A stretch of 64,000 bases of DNA from Synechococcus sp. LTW-R (GTDB lineage: Bacteria > Cyanobacteriota > Cyanobacteriia > PCC-6307 > Cyanobiaceae), in the NCBI RefSeq assembly GCF_014217875.1, contig NZ_CP059060.1, positions 2,046,001 through 2,110,000 on the forward strand. Direction: 5' to 3'. Positions 7,544 through 19,810 of this stretch are shown here, piece by piece. The notes under the pieces are model-generated. The model made no database searches. It was not told the origin of the DNA and worked only from the letters and a program-made list of their open reading frames with translations. The position numbers and the translations under genes are program-made. Position 1 is the first letter of the stretch, and the number at the start of each line of letters is the position of its first letter.

Positions 7544-8239
7544 ATGAAAACCGCCCTTTCGATATCATTCTTGGCTCTTTCAGCTCTTCTTCCTTTGAAT
7601 GTATCTGCATCAGAAGCTAATAATTCTAAGGCTTTGAAGATTTTGAAACAGGAGGTTCCACGTCTCGGAGAACTCATTAAGCAAAATCCTGGATTCAGAA
7701 TTGGTTATCTCTTTTACCCGGAATCAGGCGAGCCTTGCAAGATCACAGTAAAAGCCTTTGAGAATCACCACACCACTCATACCTCAACAATTGGCTGGTA
7801 CAACGTCGATATTTGCCAAGGCACAGCGGTAGAGAAATCCCTACGAAGACCACGTATAGCCAGCTCAAATGAATCCAGCATGCCTTCAACAGCAAGTTCA
7901 AATACGTATAAGAGTCCTGTACAGCCTGACCCATCACCTCCAGTAAGAAAGACTCGATACCAATCGAAAGAAGCACTCAAGGAAAAAGGTGAGGCTCTCG
8001 TATTGGCAGCGGCTACACGATGTCTTATGTCTCAGGGACTTGCCTCACGTGAACTGGCATTAGCACATTTTCAGCGAACAATGCTAGAGAAGGACCTTAT
8101 ATATCTCCTGGACTGGACAAATGAACCCAAAGTGAGATCAGCCATAATTGAACTATCGCCTCACTTCGGAAGTAAATGCAGGACTGAACCCTCACGACAA
8201 GTTCTTGAGCAGATTGTGTATCCAGCCATCAAGAACTAA
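7544..8239 (+). CDS. Secreted protein with the same two-cysteine C-terminal domain as the protein at 4104
   Basis: 231 residues. Signal peptide to about residue 22 (LPLNVSASEA). Residues about 25-95 form an N-terminal region (IGYLFYPESGEPCKITVKAF), then a Ser/Pro-rich linker, then a C-terminal domain of about 80 residues with AATRCL, DW and LSPHFGSKC. That domain aligns gap-free between the two cysteines with the 121-residue protein encoded at 4104-4469 on the other strand, about 15 of 50 residues identical. So this is a two-domain version of the smaller protein. Function unknown. Confidence 0.72.
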   Translation: MKTALSISFLALSALLPLNVSASEANNSKALKILKQEVPRLGELIKQNPGFRIGYLFYPESGEPCKITVKAFENHHTTHTSTIGWYNVDICQGTAVEKSLRRPRIASSNESSMPSTASSNTYKSPVQPDPSPPVRKTRYQSKEALKEKGEALVLAAATRCLMSQGLASRELALAHFQRTMLEKDLIYLLDWTNEPKVRSAIIELSPHFGSKCRTEPSRQVLEQIVYPAIKN

Positions 8240-8303
8240 CTTAACGCTAAGAATATGCTTCCGGCCAGCCATGAGTAGGTGTTTTCTTATTTGTGCTCTT
8301 TGA

Positions 8304-9752
8304 TTACGTTGTCCATTTAAGGTGCTCATCTGCTTTCTTTAGTGACTTCCTTCCCTTTCCGAGAATCTCAGTTGCCTCATCAGCACGGTAATGGAAGTAA
8401 TGATCTTCGATGTACTGCATGCTCGTGTCTGTATTTGCGGCGAGTACAGGTAGAGGTGTTCCTGCCTTTAAGCGCATCGTGATGTGAGTATGGCGGAACG
8501 AATACCACGTGATGTTCTTTCCAGACTTCATGTCTACCTTGCGGCAGCTGTTTGAATCGTTTTCGCTCCAGTCGGCAAGTCGTGCTTCGACGAGTGCTTC
8601 ACAGAAACCATCTCTTTTGATCCGTTCACTAAACATTCTTCCATCACGTTGATTGCAAAAGATGTAATCGTCTTTTTTGCTGTGCTTGGTGACTTCTCGA
8701 ATCTGCTCTAGATGAGCAGCAATAGGTGCCGAGATTCTGTAGTACCTGCCAGTCTTTGTGTTCTCAGGTGGTACTTCGATGATGATCCACGTCTTACGTT
8801 CTCCCTTCGGTATGGAAGTGTTTTCTGATATGTGTTTCCACTGCACCTTCCATAATGAACCGGGTCTTATACCCGTATCCATCATGATCCTCATTGCGTA
8901 GTAAAGAAGTTTCCGGTGGATAAGTTGGTTCGCTCCGCGTGCACCTTTGTCAGTCACTTTTTTCTTTGTGACATAGGAGGATCCTTTCTTTAAAGGCTCA
9001 CCATCACTGTCTAACTTCCTCTCTAGCCCGTTGATCCAGTAGAGGCGTGAGGCTCGCTCTAGTTCTAGCCACTCACGTTCTGTAAGGTCATCTCTGCGGT
9101 GCTTCTTGTCCTTCGGCAGTTTGATGCTTGGTATCTGTGGGACGCTATCCCTAGATATATAGCCTTGAGACACGCCTACTTCCTCAAAGGCGCGCTTGAG
9201 GGTCGACATCTCTTGGAGAATGGTTGTTTGTACTGGAACCTTTTTCTTGAACTCCAGTGCTCTTTCTTTCCTCCACGTCTCGTAGTTCAAGAATGCAGTG
9301 CGTCTGAACTTATGGATGACTTTTTTGTCATCGCCGACATAATCTCGCACCCAGCGCAATTGAGTTTCAAGTAGGCGATACCTGGCGGGAGAGATGCCTT
9401 GGTGTGGAATAGAACTTATCTTTTTCTTTTCTTTGGATAGGAACTCTTTGCACATATTTCCGAATCCAAGTGAGCGTATTGCTTCACCCCTATCAGCCTT
9501 AGCCTTTAGTTCCATGTACATAGCTAACCCAAGCATCCAGGCTTGCTCTTGGGTTTCACTAATTGGCTCTGGTGCTACGCCGTTCTGATCCTTAAGCGCA
9601 AACCTATGCCTTGAACCGGCAAAACGATCGTAGAAATACAGATGCCACCTTCCACCCTTGTCTCCACGCCGATAGACGTAGGAATAGGGATCTGTAGGAA
9701 TGTCCTTCCTGTCAAGGACGTTCGGCGTTTTCCGCAGTGCTGCGGCAGGCAT
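8304..9752 (-). CDS. Tyrosine-type site-specific integrase
   Basis: 482 residues. N-terminal region is a likely arm/core-binding part; the catalytic domain begins near 280. Residues seen: box I Arg in TGIRPGSL (about 296), Lys in NTKTGRYYR (about 343), box II Arg-His in WYSFRHTHIT (about 420) and the nucleophile Tyr in IEDHYFHY (about 452). The box II leading His is Tyr and the later conserved His is replaced by Asn (AANTDTS), as in some phage integrases. It sits at the island's right edge reading inward and has 11-bp direct repeats just upstream of its start, so it probably catalyses integration and excision of this element. Confidence 0.93.
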   Translation of the reverse strand: MPAAALRKTPNVLDRKDIPTDPYSYVYRRGDKGGRWHLYFYDRFAGSRHRFALKDQNGVAPEPISETQEQAWMLGLAMYMELKAKADRGEAIRSLGFGNMCKEFLSKEKKKISSIPHQGISPARYRLLETQLRWVRDYVGDDKKVIHKFRRTAFLNYETWRKERALEFKKKVPVQTTILQEMSTLKRAFEEVGVSQGYISRDSVPQIPSIKLPKDKKHRRDDLTEREWLELERASRLYWINGLERKLDSDGEPLKKGSSYVTKKKVTDKGARGANQLIHRKLLYYAMRIMMDTGIRPGSLWKVQWKHISENTSIPKGERKTWIIIEVPPENTKTGRYYRISAPIAAHLEQIREVTKHSKKDDYIFCNQRDGRMFSERIKRDGFCEALVEARLADWSENDSNSCRKVDMKSGKNITWYSFRHTHITMRLKAGTPLPVLAANTDTSMQYIEDHYFHYRADEATEILGKGRKSLKKADEHLKWTT

Positions 9753-9755
9753 TTG

Positions 9756-9837
9756 GGTAACGCTTCGGTAACGCCAGCACCATCACGACAGCGTTTTTAC
9801 GCGATGACTGTTCTGGGTAACACCAGGGTAACACCAG
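9756..9837. repeat. Two tandem pairs of 11-bp repeats (GGTAACrCC-type), candidate integrase arm sites
   Basis: GGTAACGCTTC (9756-9766) and GGTAACGCCAG (9767-9777) are tandem, then 38 bp later GGTAACACCAG occurs twice in tandem (9816-9826 and 9827-9837). All share GGTAAC and an 11-bp period, close to a helical turn. Placed immediately upstream of the integrase start, they look like arm-type binding sites for the integrase or its excisionase, or an autoregulatory operator. Confidence 0.5.
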
Positions 9838-9961
9838 TGCTCACTGAGTGCTAACCAGTCGTAGCAAGGGTTTTGATCATGCCACCCATCTACGTATCCA
9901 TCAACGCCGATTACACGACCTAAGAGCAGGCCTACCATCAGCCACCAACGTCCCTGCTGAG

Positions 9962-10516
9962 ATGGCCAAGGCCGGAGCACCCCAGAAGCCGGCTCCGAGT
10001 GGCCTCCCCCGGATCTGGATGGGCCCCTTGGTGGCTGGGGTCAGCTTCTCTCTGGCCTACGGGATCACCCAGCGCTTGAGCGCCATCAACCTGGGCGATG
10101 TCATTCGCCTGAGTCCTCGTTTTGAGCAGAAGCAGACCCCTGGGGTGAGCCTCAAGGACATGCGTCTGCGTTACGGCGAGCAGCCGTCGGAACTGCGGTC
10201 CGATCTCGATCCCCAGCAATTGGAGCTGTGGCGCAAGGCCCAGGAGCAAGCCGATGCGCTTGAGAAGGCCAAGGCGGAGGCCGAGGCCAAAGCCGAGCGT
10301 GAAGCCGCCGCCAAGGCCGCTCCAGCGAAGCCCGCTCAACCCGCCCAGCCAGCAACCAACCAAGCCGAAGAGCCACCGGTTGCGCCGAAGCCCCAACCCA
10401 AGCCAGCCCTCGAGGCGCCGAAGCCCCAAGTCCAGGCCCCTGCACCAAGGCCGCAGCCCGCACGACCGGCCCCGCAGCCCTCGGTTCCTCTCTTGGATTT
10501 GCCTCCCCTTCAGTAG
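9962..10516 (+). CDS. Membrane-anchored Pro/Ala-rich protein, function unknown
   Basis: 184 residues from the ATG at 9962; an upstream frame extends to 9848 but would place the hydrophobic segment internally and run through the intergenic stretch. A single membrane segment (about 20-40: GPLVAGVSFSLAYGITQRL) is followed by a charged helical region and then a long low-complexity Ala/Pro/Lys tail with repeated AKPAQPA / PKPQPKP units. The tail suggests a flexible spacer at the envelope. First core gene right of the island. No specific function can be given. Confidence 0.6.
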   Translation: MAKAGAPQKPAPSGLPRIWMGPLVAGVSFSLAYGITQRLSAINLGDVIRLSPRFEQKQTPGVSLKDMRLRYGEQPSELRSDLDPQQLELWRKAQEQADALEKAKAEAEAKAEREAAAKAAPAKPAQPAQPATNQAEEPPVAPKPQPKPALEAPKPQVQAPAPRPQPARPAPQPSVPLLDLPPLQ

Positions 10517-10558
10517 CTCCGATCTGCCACGATTTGGGCGACTCTCGAGCGGCCGGCC

Positions 10559-10873
10559 ATGCGTGAGCCTCAGACCCTGGTTCAGGCGGCCCTTAATCGT
10601 CTGAGCGCCCGCCTCGGCAGCGGTCTGGCGGATGCCGCCGCTGGCCTTGCGGTCTTGGCCCAAGACGCCCCCGACCGTTTGCGCCAGGAGTGGGACCTCT
10701 TTAAGGAAGAGGTGGAGCTCGAAGCCGAACGGCTCGAGCACGGCGAGCAGGAGGTGCCTGCGGCGGAGACCGGCATGGCCTCGTCTTCCCCACCGCTGGA
10801 TCCCCAGCAACAGATCGATCAACTCCGCGCCCAGGTCACGCGCCTGGCCCGCCGTCTCGAGGAGCCGGCTTGA
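10559..10873 (+). CDS. Conserved cyanobacterial small coiled-coil protein upstream of the UbiB-like kinase
   Basis: 104 residues, soluble, no signal peptide. Two helical segments are evident: LVQAALNRLSARL..., and a C-terminal QQQIDQLRAQVTRLARRLEE with heptad spacing of Leu/Val, so it likely dimerises. The stop TGA overlaps the next ATG by one base (TGATG), which implies translational coupling with the kinase gene and a shared role. Function unknown. Confidence 0.65.
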   Translation: MREPQTLVQAALNRLSARLGSGLADAAAGLAVLAQDAPDRLRQEWDLFKEEVELEAERLEHGEQEVPAAETGMASSSPPLDPQQQIDQLRAQVTRLARRLEEPA

Positions 10874-12540
10874 TGCGCCGCCTTAGACCGGCACTGGCGA
10901 GCGCGCTTCGCTCCCTGCGGATCTGGTCTGCCGTACTTCAGCTCCTGCTCGTTCTTTGGTGGGACGCCCAGGCCTGGAGTTATCCCGGCGGTATCACCCA
11001 GGAGCGGCAAGAGCGGCGGCAGCGGCGGCGTGCCCGCTGGCTGACGGACCAGTTGCTCGCGTTGGGGTCGGCCTTCATCAAGCTGGGCCAGCTGCTTTCG
11101 GCCAGGCCGGATGTGTTGCCGGCCAGCTGGGTCGCGGAACTCTCCAGCCTTCAAGACAGCGTCCCGGCCTTCTCCTTTGACACGGCCCAGTCCCTGCTGG
11201 AGCAGGAGCTCGGTGAGCGTTGTGCCGAGATCATCGACATCGAAGAGCAGCCCCTCGGCGCCGCCAGCCTGGCCCAGGTGCATCGCGCGAGCCTCCGCAG
11301 TGGCCGGCAGGTGGTCTTCAAGATCCAACGGCCTGGCCTCGAGCGTCTCTTTCGCCTGGACCTCGAGGTCATGCAACAGGTGGCCGCGGTGCTGCAGCGC
11401 CATCCCCAGTGGGGTGTGGGACGCGATTGGGTCTCCATCGCTCAGGAATGTCGACGTGTGCTGCTGCGGGAGCTCGATTTCCGCCTGGAGGCCGAACATG
11501 CCGCACGTTTCCGTCAGCAATTTCTGGATGATCCCGGCATTCGAATCCCAGCGGTCGTCTGGGAACTCACCACCCGCCGGGTGCTCTGCCTCGACTACGT
11601 CCCCGGGATCAAGATCAACGACCGCCAGGCCCTGATTGAGGCCGGCATCGATCCCTCAGCGGTCGCCGAAAAAGGCGCAGCCAGCTACCTGCAGCAGCTG
11701 GTGCGCTTTGGCTTCTTCCATGCCGACCCCCACCCGGGAAACCTGGCCGTGGCCCGCGATGGCGCGCTCATTTACTACGACTTCGGCATGGTCGGTACCT
11801 TGTCTCAGCGGCTTCGGAGTCGTCTGGGTCGGATGGTGACCGCTGCCGCCGCTCGGGATGCGTCGAGCCTCGTGCGTGAACTCCAGGCCGCCGGCGTCAT
11901 CGCCACCGACATTGATCCGGGCCCGGTGCGCCGCCTGGTGCGCGTGATGCTCGCTGAGGCTCTGACGCCGCCGTTTTCCCCCAACATCCTCGACAAACTC
12001 TCCGGCGATCTCTACGACTTGGTTTATGGGCAGTCTTTCCGTCTGCCTCCTGAGCTGATCTTCGTGATGCGGGCCCTCTCCACTTTCGAGGGGGTCGGCC
12101 GCAGCCTGGATCCCAGCTTTAGCCTCGTGGTCATCGCCCGTCCCTATCTGCTTCCGCTCATGACCGCCAGTGGCAACGGACCCAACGATCTCTTCAATCA
12201 GTTGGGGCGTCAGGCTGTCGAAGTCGGGAGCCGTGCTCTGGGATTGCCCCAGCGTCTGGAGGACAGCCTCAGCCGGATCGAGCAGGGTGACCTCCAGGTC
12301 CAGATTCGCGCCGGTGAGACCGATCGTTTGCTGCGCCGTCTGGCCCTGAGTCAGCAGAGCGCGGGGCAATCCGTGCTGCTGGGCGCCCTCACCATCGCGG
12401 CCGCGCTGCTCGCGGCCAGCGCTAAGCCGGCATTGACTGTCATCCCTGTTGTCGCCGGTGTTCCGGTGGGTCTGAGCTGGTTGAAGCTGCAGGCCCGCCT
12501 GAAGCGCGATGCCCGCATCGACAAGCTCGGCCATTCCTGA
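10873..12540 (+). CDS. ABC1/UbiB family atypical kinase
   Basis: 555 residues from the ATG at 10873, coupled to the upstream stop. Diagnostic elements: KLGQLLSARPD (the KxGQ motif that replaces the normal glycine-rich loop) near 75, VVFKIQRPGL with the ATP-binding Lys, FFHADPHPGNL as the catalytic loop and YYDFGMVG as the metal-binding DFG. The C terminus has two hydrophobic segments (about 490-530) that should anchor it in the membrane. In cyanobacteria and plastids these proteins affect prenylquinone and tocopherol metabolism; the exact substrate is unknown. Confidence 0.9.
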   Translation: MRRLRPALASALRSLRIWSAVLQLLLVLWWDAQAWSYPGGITQERQERRQRRRARWLTDQLLALGSAFIKLGQLLSARPDVLPASWVAELSSLQDSVPAFSFDTAQSLLEQELGERCAEIIDIEEQPLGAASLAQVHRASLRSGRQVVFKIQRPGLERLFRLDLEVMQQVAAVLQRHPQWGVGRDWVSIAQECRRVLLRELDFRLEAEHAARFRQQFLDDPGIRIPAVVWELTTRRVLCLDYVPGIKINDRQALIEAGIDPSAVAEKGAASYLQQLVRFGFFHADPHPGNLAVARDGALIYYDFGMVGTLSQRLRSRLGRMVTAAAARDASSLVRELQAAGVIATDIDPGPVRRLVRVMLAEALTPPFSPNILDKLSGDLYDLVYGQSFRLPPELIFVMRALSTFEGVGRSLDPSFSLVVIARPYLLPLMTASGNGPNDLFNQLGRQAVEVGSRALGLPQRLEDSLSRIEQGDLQVQIRAGETDRLLRRLALSQQSAGQSVLLGALTIAAALLAASAKPALTVIPVVAGVPVGLSWLKLQARLKRDARIDKLGHS

Positions 12541-12551
12541 GCGATGCCCAT

Positions 12552-12582
12552 AAAAAAATCCCGGGACCGTGGCCCCGGGATT
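12552..12582 (-). terminator. Intrinsic terminator of eno
   Basis: An AATCCCGGG/CCCGGGATT hairpin with seven A residues on the plus strand side, which is a U-tract for the minus-strand eno transcript. It sits in the gap between the convergent kinase and enolase genes and may work weakly in both directions. Confidence 0.8.
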
Positions 12583-12604
12583 GTTGTTGTTTCAGGGCTC
12601 AGGC

Positions 12605-13903
<1,299 letters not shown>

Positions 13904-14021
13904 CTAACGCACAACATGGGTCCTTGCAGGGATCTTATGGGTCGCCCTGCCGGGGGCCTTGGTGACCGTTGGCACCAATCCGCTGACTTTGGTCAGAATG
14001 CGGCCGTCAAGAACGGTCCAG

Positions 14022-14412
14022 ATGCGCCTTCTCCACACCATGCTGCGGGTCGGCGACCTGGAGCGCTCGATCGCGTTCTACACCGAGATTCTTGGGATGC
14101 GGTTGCTGCGCCGCAAGGACTATCCCGGGGGGCGTTTCACCCTGGCTTTTGTGGGCTACGGGGAGGAGAGCGACAGCACCGTTCTCGAGCTCACCCACAA
14201 CTGGGACACCAGCAGCTACGACATCGGTAGCGGCTATGGCCACATCGCCCTGGGGGTGGACGACATCGTGGGGGTCTGCGACCAGATCCGCGCCAAGGGG
14301 GGCAACGTGGTGCGCGAACCGGGCCCGATGAAGAACGGCACCACCGTGATTGCCTTCGTCGAGGACCCTGACGGTTACAAGGTTGAACTGATTGAGATGA
14401 GCTCACGCGCCC

Positions 14413-14423
<11 letters not shown>
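14022..14423 (+). CDS. gloA: Lactoylglutathione lyase (glyoxalase I)
   Basis: 133 residues from the ATG at 14022, which gives the standard [16 protein letters not shown] start; upstream codons (to 13959) are not conserved-looking. Converts the methylglyoxal-glutathione adduct to S-lactoylglutathione. The four metal ligands are visible: His in LLHTM, Glu in TVLELTHN, His in GHIALGVDD and Glu near the end in KVELIEM. Overlaps the start of clpB by 11 nt, so the two are probably co-expressed as detoxification and proteostasis functions. Confidence 0.93.
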
Positions 14424-17130
<2,707 letters not shown>

Positions 17131-17225
17131 GACATCCGTTAGTGTGTTTGTTTGCCGGCGCGTGGGCTCATCACGCCGCGCGGCCCGCTGAAGGCTCAGC
17201 AGGCTTCATGCTCTGCCCATGAGGC

Positions 17226-17492
17226 TTGGCCCTGATTTCCCCTGTGGAATCTTCATCCGTGGAATCCCAGACCGAACCACAAGTCAAGTCCGACGAGGCT
17301 GCCGCCACTGAACCGGTGAAGACCGGCTTTGTGGCGGACACCGTCGCTGAGTTGCGCAAGGTGGTTTGGCCGAGCCGTCAGCAGCTGTTTGGTGAATCAG
17401 TCGCGGTGATCTTGATGATCACCATCTCTGCCTTTGCGATCGCCGCCGTCGATCGCTTCTACGGCTGGGGAAGCTCCCAGGTGTTCCGCTGA
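17226..17492 (+). CDS. secE: Preprotein translocase subunit SecE
   Basis: Single-membrane-segment subunit of the SecYEG channel. Acidic N terminus, then VADTVAELRKVVWPSRQQLF, the conserved amphipathic SecE signature, and a hydrophobic helix (SVAVILMITISAFAIAAV). The start is uncertain: TTG at 17226 gives 88 residues and GTG at 17244 or 17259 are alternatives; there is no in-frame ATG. Directly precedes nusG, the normal order in bacteria. Confidence 0.92.
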   Translation: MALISPVESSSVESQTEPQVKSDEAAATEPVKTGFVADTVAELRKVVWPSRQQLFGESVAVILMITISAFAIAAVDRFYGWGSSQVFR

Positions 17493-17528
17493 CCCGCTGA
17501 ATCGTTCGCCCCTCTCTTTGCTTTGCTC

Positions 17529-18185
17529 GTGTCCGACGTCGAACTGACCACTGAAGAATTCGCCGCGGCGGATCTGGCTGCCGACGCTGAACCTGCGGCC
17601 GCTTCCGCTGAAGGCCGGGCTCCGATTGCCCGTTGGTACGCCGTTCAGGTGGCCTCCAGCTGCGAGAAAAAAGTCAAGGCCACCCTGGAGCAGCGGGCCG
17701 TCACCCTCGGCGTGGACAACCGCATCCTGGAGATCGAAATCCCCCAGACCCCCGCGGTCAAACTCAAGAAAGACGGCAGCCGGACGAGCACCGAAGAGAA
17801 GGTCTTCCCCGGCTACGTCCTGGTTCGGATGGTCCTCGATGAGGACACGATGATGGCGGTGCGGAGCACCCCCAACGTGATCAACTTCGTGGGTGCGGAA
17901 GATCGCCGTGCCACCGGCAAGGTGCGTGGTCACATCAAGCCCCGCCCCCTGAGCCGCCAGGAAGTCGATCGCATCTTCAAGCGGGCTGCCGAGAAGAAGC
18001 CTGTCGTGAAGGTCGATCTGACCGAGGGCGATCAGATTCTGGTGACCGCAGGCCCCTTCAAAGACTTCCAAGGCGAAGTCATCGAGGTCTCCGGCGATCG
18101 CAACAAGCTCAAAGCTCTGCTCTCGATCTTTGGTCGGGAAACACCGGTGGAACTCGAGTTCTCCCAAATCAGCAAACAAAGCTGA
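17529..18185 (+). CDS. nusG: Transcription termination/antitermination factor NusG
   Basis: 218 residues from GTG 17529 (a TTG two codons upstream is possible). Acidic N-terminal extension, then the NGN domain (RWYAVQVASSCEKKVKATLE, FPGYVLVRMVLDEDT, TPNVINFVG) and a C-terminal KOW domain (EGDQILVTAGPFKDFQGEVIEV). Binds RNA polymerase and links it to ribosomes or Rho. Located secE-nusG-rplK as in most bacteria. Confidence 0.96.
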   Translation: MSDVELTTEEFAAADLAADAEPAAASAEGRAPIARWYAVQVASSCEKKVKATLEQRAVTLGVDNRILEIEIPQTPAVKLKKDGSRTSTEEKVFPGYVLVRMVLDEDTMMAVRSTPNVINFVGAEDRRATGKVRGHIKPRPLSRQEVDRIFKRAAEKKPVVKVDLTEGDQILVTAGPFKDFQGEVIEVSGDRNKLKALLSIFGRETPVELEFSQISKQS

Positions 18186-18303
18186 TTCCCGTGCGGCCGT
18201 CTCCCTGCGGAGGGCGGCCTAAGGCGGTGCTTCGGTTTCCGGAGTCCGCCGCACACGCTGCCCTAGGGTCGCGGATCCGCAGATTGCTCAAGACGCCAGG
18301 ACG

Positions 18304-18729
18304 ATGGCAAAAAAAGTTGTAGCTGTGATCAAGCTGGCACTCGATGCCGGCAAAGCAAACCCCGCGCCACCGGTGGGCCCTGCCCTCGGTCAGCACGGCG
18401 TCAACATCATGGCGTTCTGCAAGGAGTACAACGCTCGGACGCAGGACAAAGCCGGATACGTGATTCCGGTGGAGATCTCGGTCTTTGAAGACCGCAGCTT
18501 CACCTTCATCACCAAGACCCCTCCCGCTTCCGTGCTGATTGTGAAGGCAGCCGGTATCGCCAAGGGTGCCGCCACCTCTTCCAAGGGTTCTGTCGGGGCC
18601 ATCAGCCGCGCACAGCTCGAAGAGATCGCCAAGACCAAGCTGCCCGACCTCAACTGCACCAGCGTTGAGTCGGCCATGCGCATCATCGAAGGCACCGCCC
18701 GCAACATGGGCGTTGCTGTGAAGGACTGA
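18304..18729 (+). CDS. rplK: 50S ribosomal protein L11
   Basis: 141 residues, standard length. Starts [35 protein letters not shown] as in bacterial L11, with TPPASVLI and the C-terminal rRNA-binding region [26 protein letters not shown]. Part of the GTPase-associated centre. Followed by rplA after an 85-nt gap. Confidence 0.98.
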   Translation: MAKKVVAVIKLALDAGKANPAPPVGPALGQHGVNIMAFCKEYNARTQDKAGYVIPVEISVFEDRSFTFITKTPPASVLIVKAAGIAKGAATSSKGSVGAISRAQLEEIAKTKLPDLNCTSVESAMRIIEGTARNMGVAVKD

Positions 18730-18814
18730 GCCACGGGTTCATCCCGACGCATTCCTTCCTTTCTGTTCCTTAGCGGGGGAGAGCTCCTGAGCTCGTCTGC
18801 ACCCCATTCCTGAC

Positions 18815-19522
18815 ATGCCCAAAATTTCCAAGCGCTACTCCGCCGCCTTCGGCAAGGTCGAAGAACGCGTCTACGCCCCGCAAGAGGCCGTTGAACTGGT
18901 GAAGGCCAACGCCACCGCCAAGTTCGACGAGACCGTCGAGGCCCACGCCCGTCTCGGCATCGACCCCAAGTACACCGACCAACAGCTGCGCACCACCGTG
19001 GCGCTGCCCCACGGCACCGGTCAGAGCATCCGGATCGCTGTGATTGCCCGCGGCGAAAAGGTTGCTGAAGCCAAGGCCGCCGGTGCGGACCTGGCGGGAG
19101 ATGACGATCTCGTCGAAACCATCGCCAAGGGCGAGATGGAATTCGATCTGCTGATCGCCACCCCGGACATGATGCCCAAGGTGGCCAAGCTGGGTCGCGT
19201 CCTCGGTCCCCGTGGCTTGATGCCGAACCCCAAGGCCGGCACCGTCACCACCGACCTGGCCTCGGCCATCAACGAGTTCAAGGCCGGCAAACTGGAATTC
19301 CGCGCTGACCGCACCGGCATCGTCCACGTGCGTTTCGGCAAGGCCAGCTTTGACGCTGCCAAGCTGCTGGACAACCTGAAGGCCCTGCAGGAGACCATCG
19401 ACCGCAACAAGCCCAGCGGTGCGAAGGGTCGCTACTGGAAGAGCCTGTACATCACCTCCACCATGGGCCCCTCCGTGGAAGTGGACGTGACCGCACTGCA
19501 GGACATCAAGCAAGAGGGCTGA
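18815..19522 (+). CDS. rplA: 50S ribosomal protein L1
   Basis: 235 residues. Typical L1 elements: [64 protein letters not shown] and [15 protein letters not shown]. Builds the L1 stalk and in many bacteria represses its own operon by binding the leader mRNA. Followed by a strong hairpin that separates it from rplJ-rplL. Confidence 0.98.
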   Translation: MPKISKRYSAAFGKVEERVYAPQEAVELVKANATAKFDETVEAHARLGIDPKYTDQQLRTTVALPHGTGQSIRIAVIARGEKVAEAKAAGADLAGDDDLVETIAKGEMEFDLLIATPDMMPKVAKLGRVLGPRGLMPNPKAGTVTTDLASAINEFKAGKLEFRADRTGIVHVRFGKASFDAAKLLDNLKALQETIDRNKPSGAKGRYWKSLYITSTMGPSVEVDVTALQDIKQEG

Positions 19523-19542
19523 TCGTCCCCGTCCCTCTGCTC

Positions 19543-19573
19543 AAAGCCCCCGCCTCGGCGGGGGCTTTGTTGT
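19543..19573 (+). terminator. Terminator after rplA
   Basis: AAAGCCCCCGCC-TC-GGCGGGGGCTTT followed by a T-rich GTTGT. A near-perfect GC stem; it should stop or attenuate readthrough from rplK-rplA into rplJ-rplL. Confidence 0.85.
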
Positions 19574-19599
19574 ATGTTCTTTCTCTGGCTAATGCCAGA

Positions 19600-19800
19600 A
19601 GGGTTACGCGCCCTACCCAAGACAGCAGGTCGAATTCCTGTTCTGCTCGCAGAACCTGAGTCCTTAAACCCTGCCGAGGTGTCCGCGACGGTTTTTCCCA
19701 CCAGGGCTCCCACGGGAGTTCGGGTTGGGTGAGGCAAGCCGCAGCCCCTCGAGTGCCAATCGGTACTGGGGTTGCGTACCCGGCTTGTTCCCCTGATCCG
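19600..19800 (+). promoter_or_regulatory. Ribosomal protein L10 leader region
   Basis: The roughly 240-nt gap between the rplA terminator and rplJ is far longer than other gaps in this cluster and contains several GC-rich stems (for example CCCACCAGGGCTCCCACGGG) and AGGTGTCCGCGACGG-type sequence. The L10 leader, bound by the L10-L7/L12 complex to repress rplJL translation, is found at this place in many bacteria including cyanobacteria. Assignment is from position and fold potential, not a covariance search. Confidence 0.6.
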
Positions 19801-19810
19801 ATCCTTAACC

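Larger units (their letters stand above)
1..9840. mobile_element. Accessory genomic island (integrase plus phage-type RNA polymerase), left end not in window
   Basis: This stretch is clearly more AT-rich than the remaining 54 kb. It holds a tyrosine integrase at its right edge, a T7-type RNA polymerase near the left, and short orphan secreted-protein genes on both strands. The integrase reads inward and has direct repeats upstream, as in attP regions of integrating elements. No structural, packaging or replication genes of a phage are visible. The core chromosome resumes with the gene at 9962. The right border (about 9840) is inferred from the change in base composition and the repeats; no duplicated att core or tRNA was found. 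A subregion around 5440-6060 is closer to chromosomal composition, so the island may be a mosaic. Confidence 0.6.

Noticed and set aside
610-9752. A complete T7-like prophage
   Set aside because: Only the polymerase and an integrase are present; no capsid, portal, terminase, tail, helicase or DNA polymerase is coded within this part.
9840-9962. tRNA or tRNA fragment as integration target
   Set aside because: No T-loop GTTCRA-type sequence or acceptor stem on either strand.
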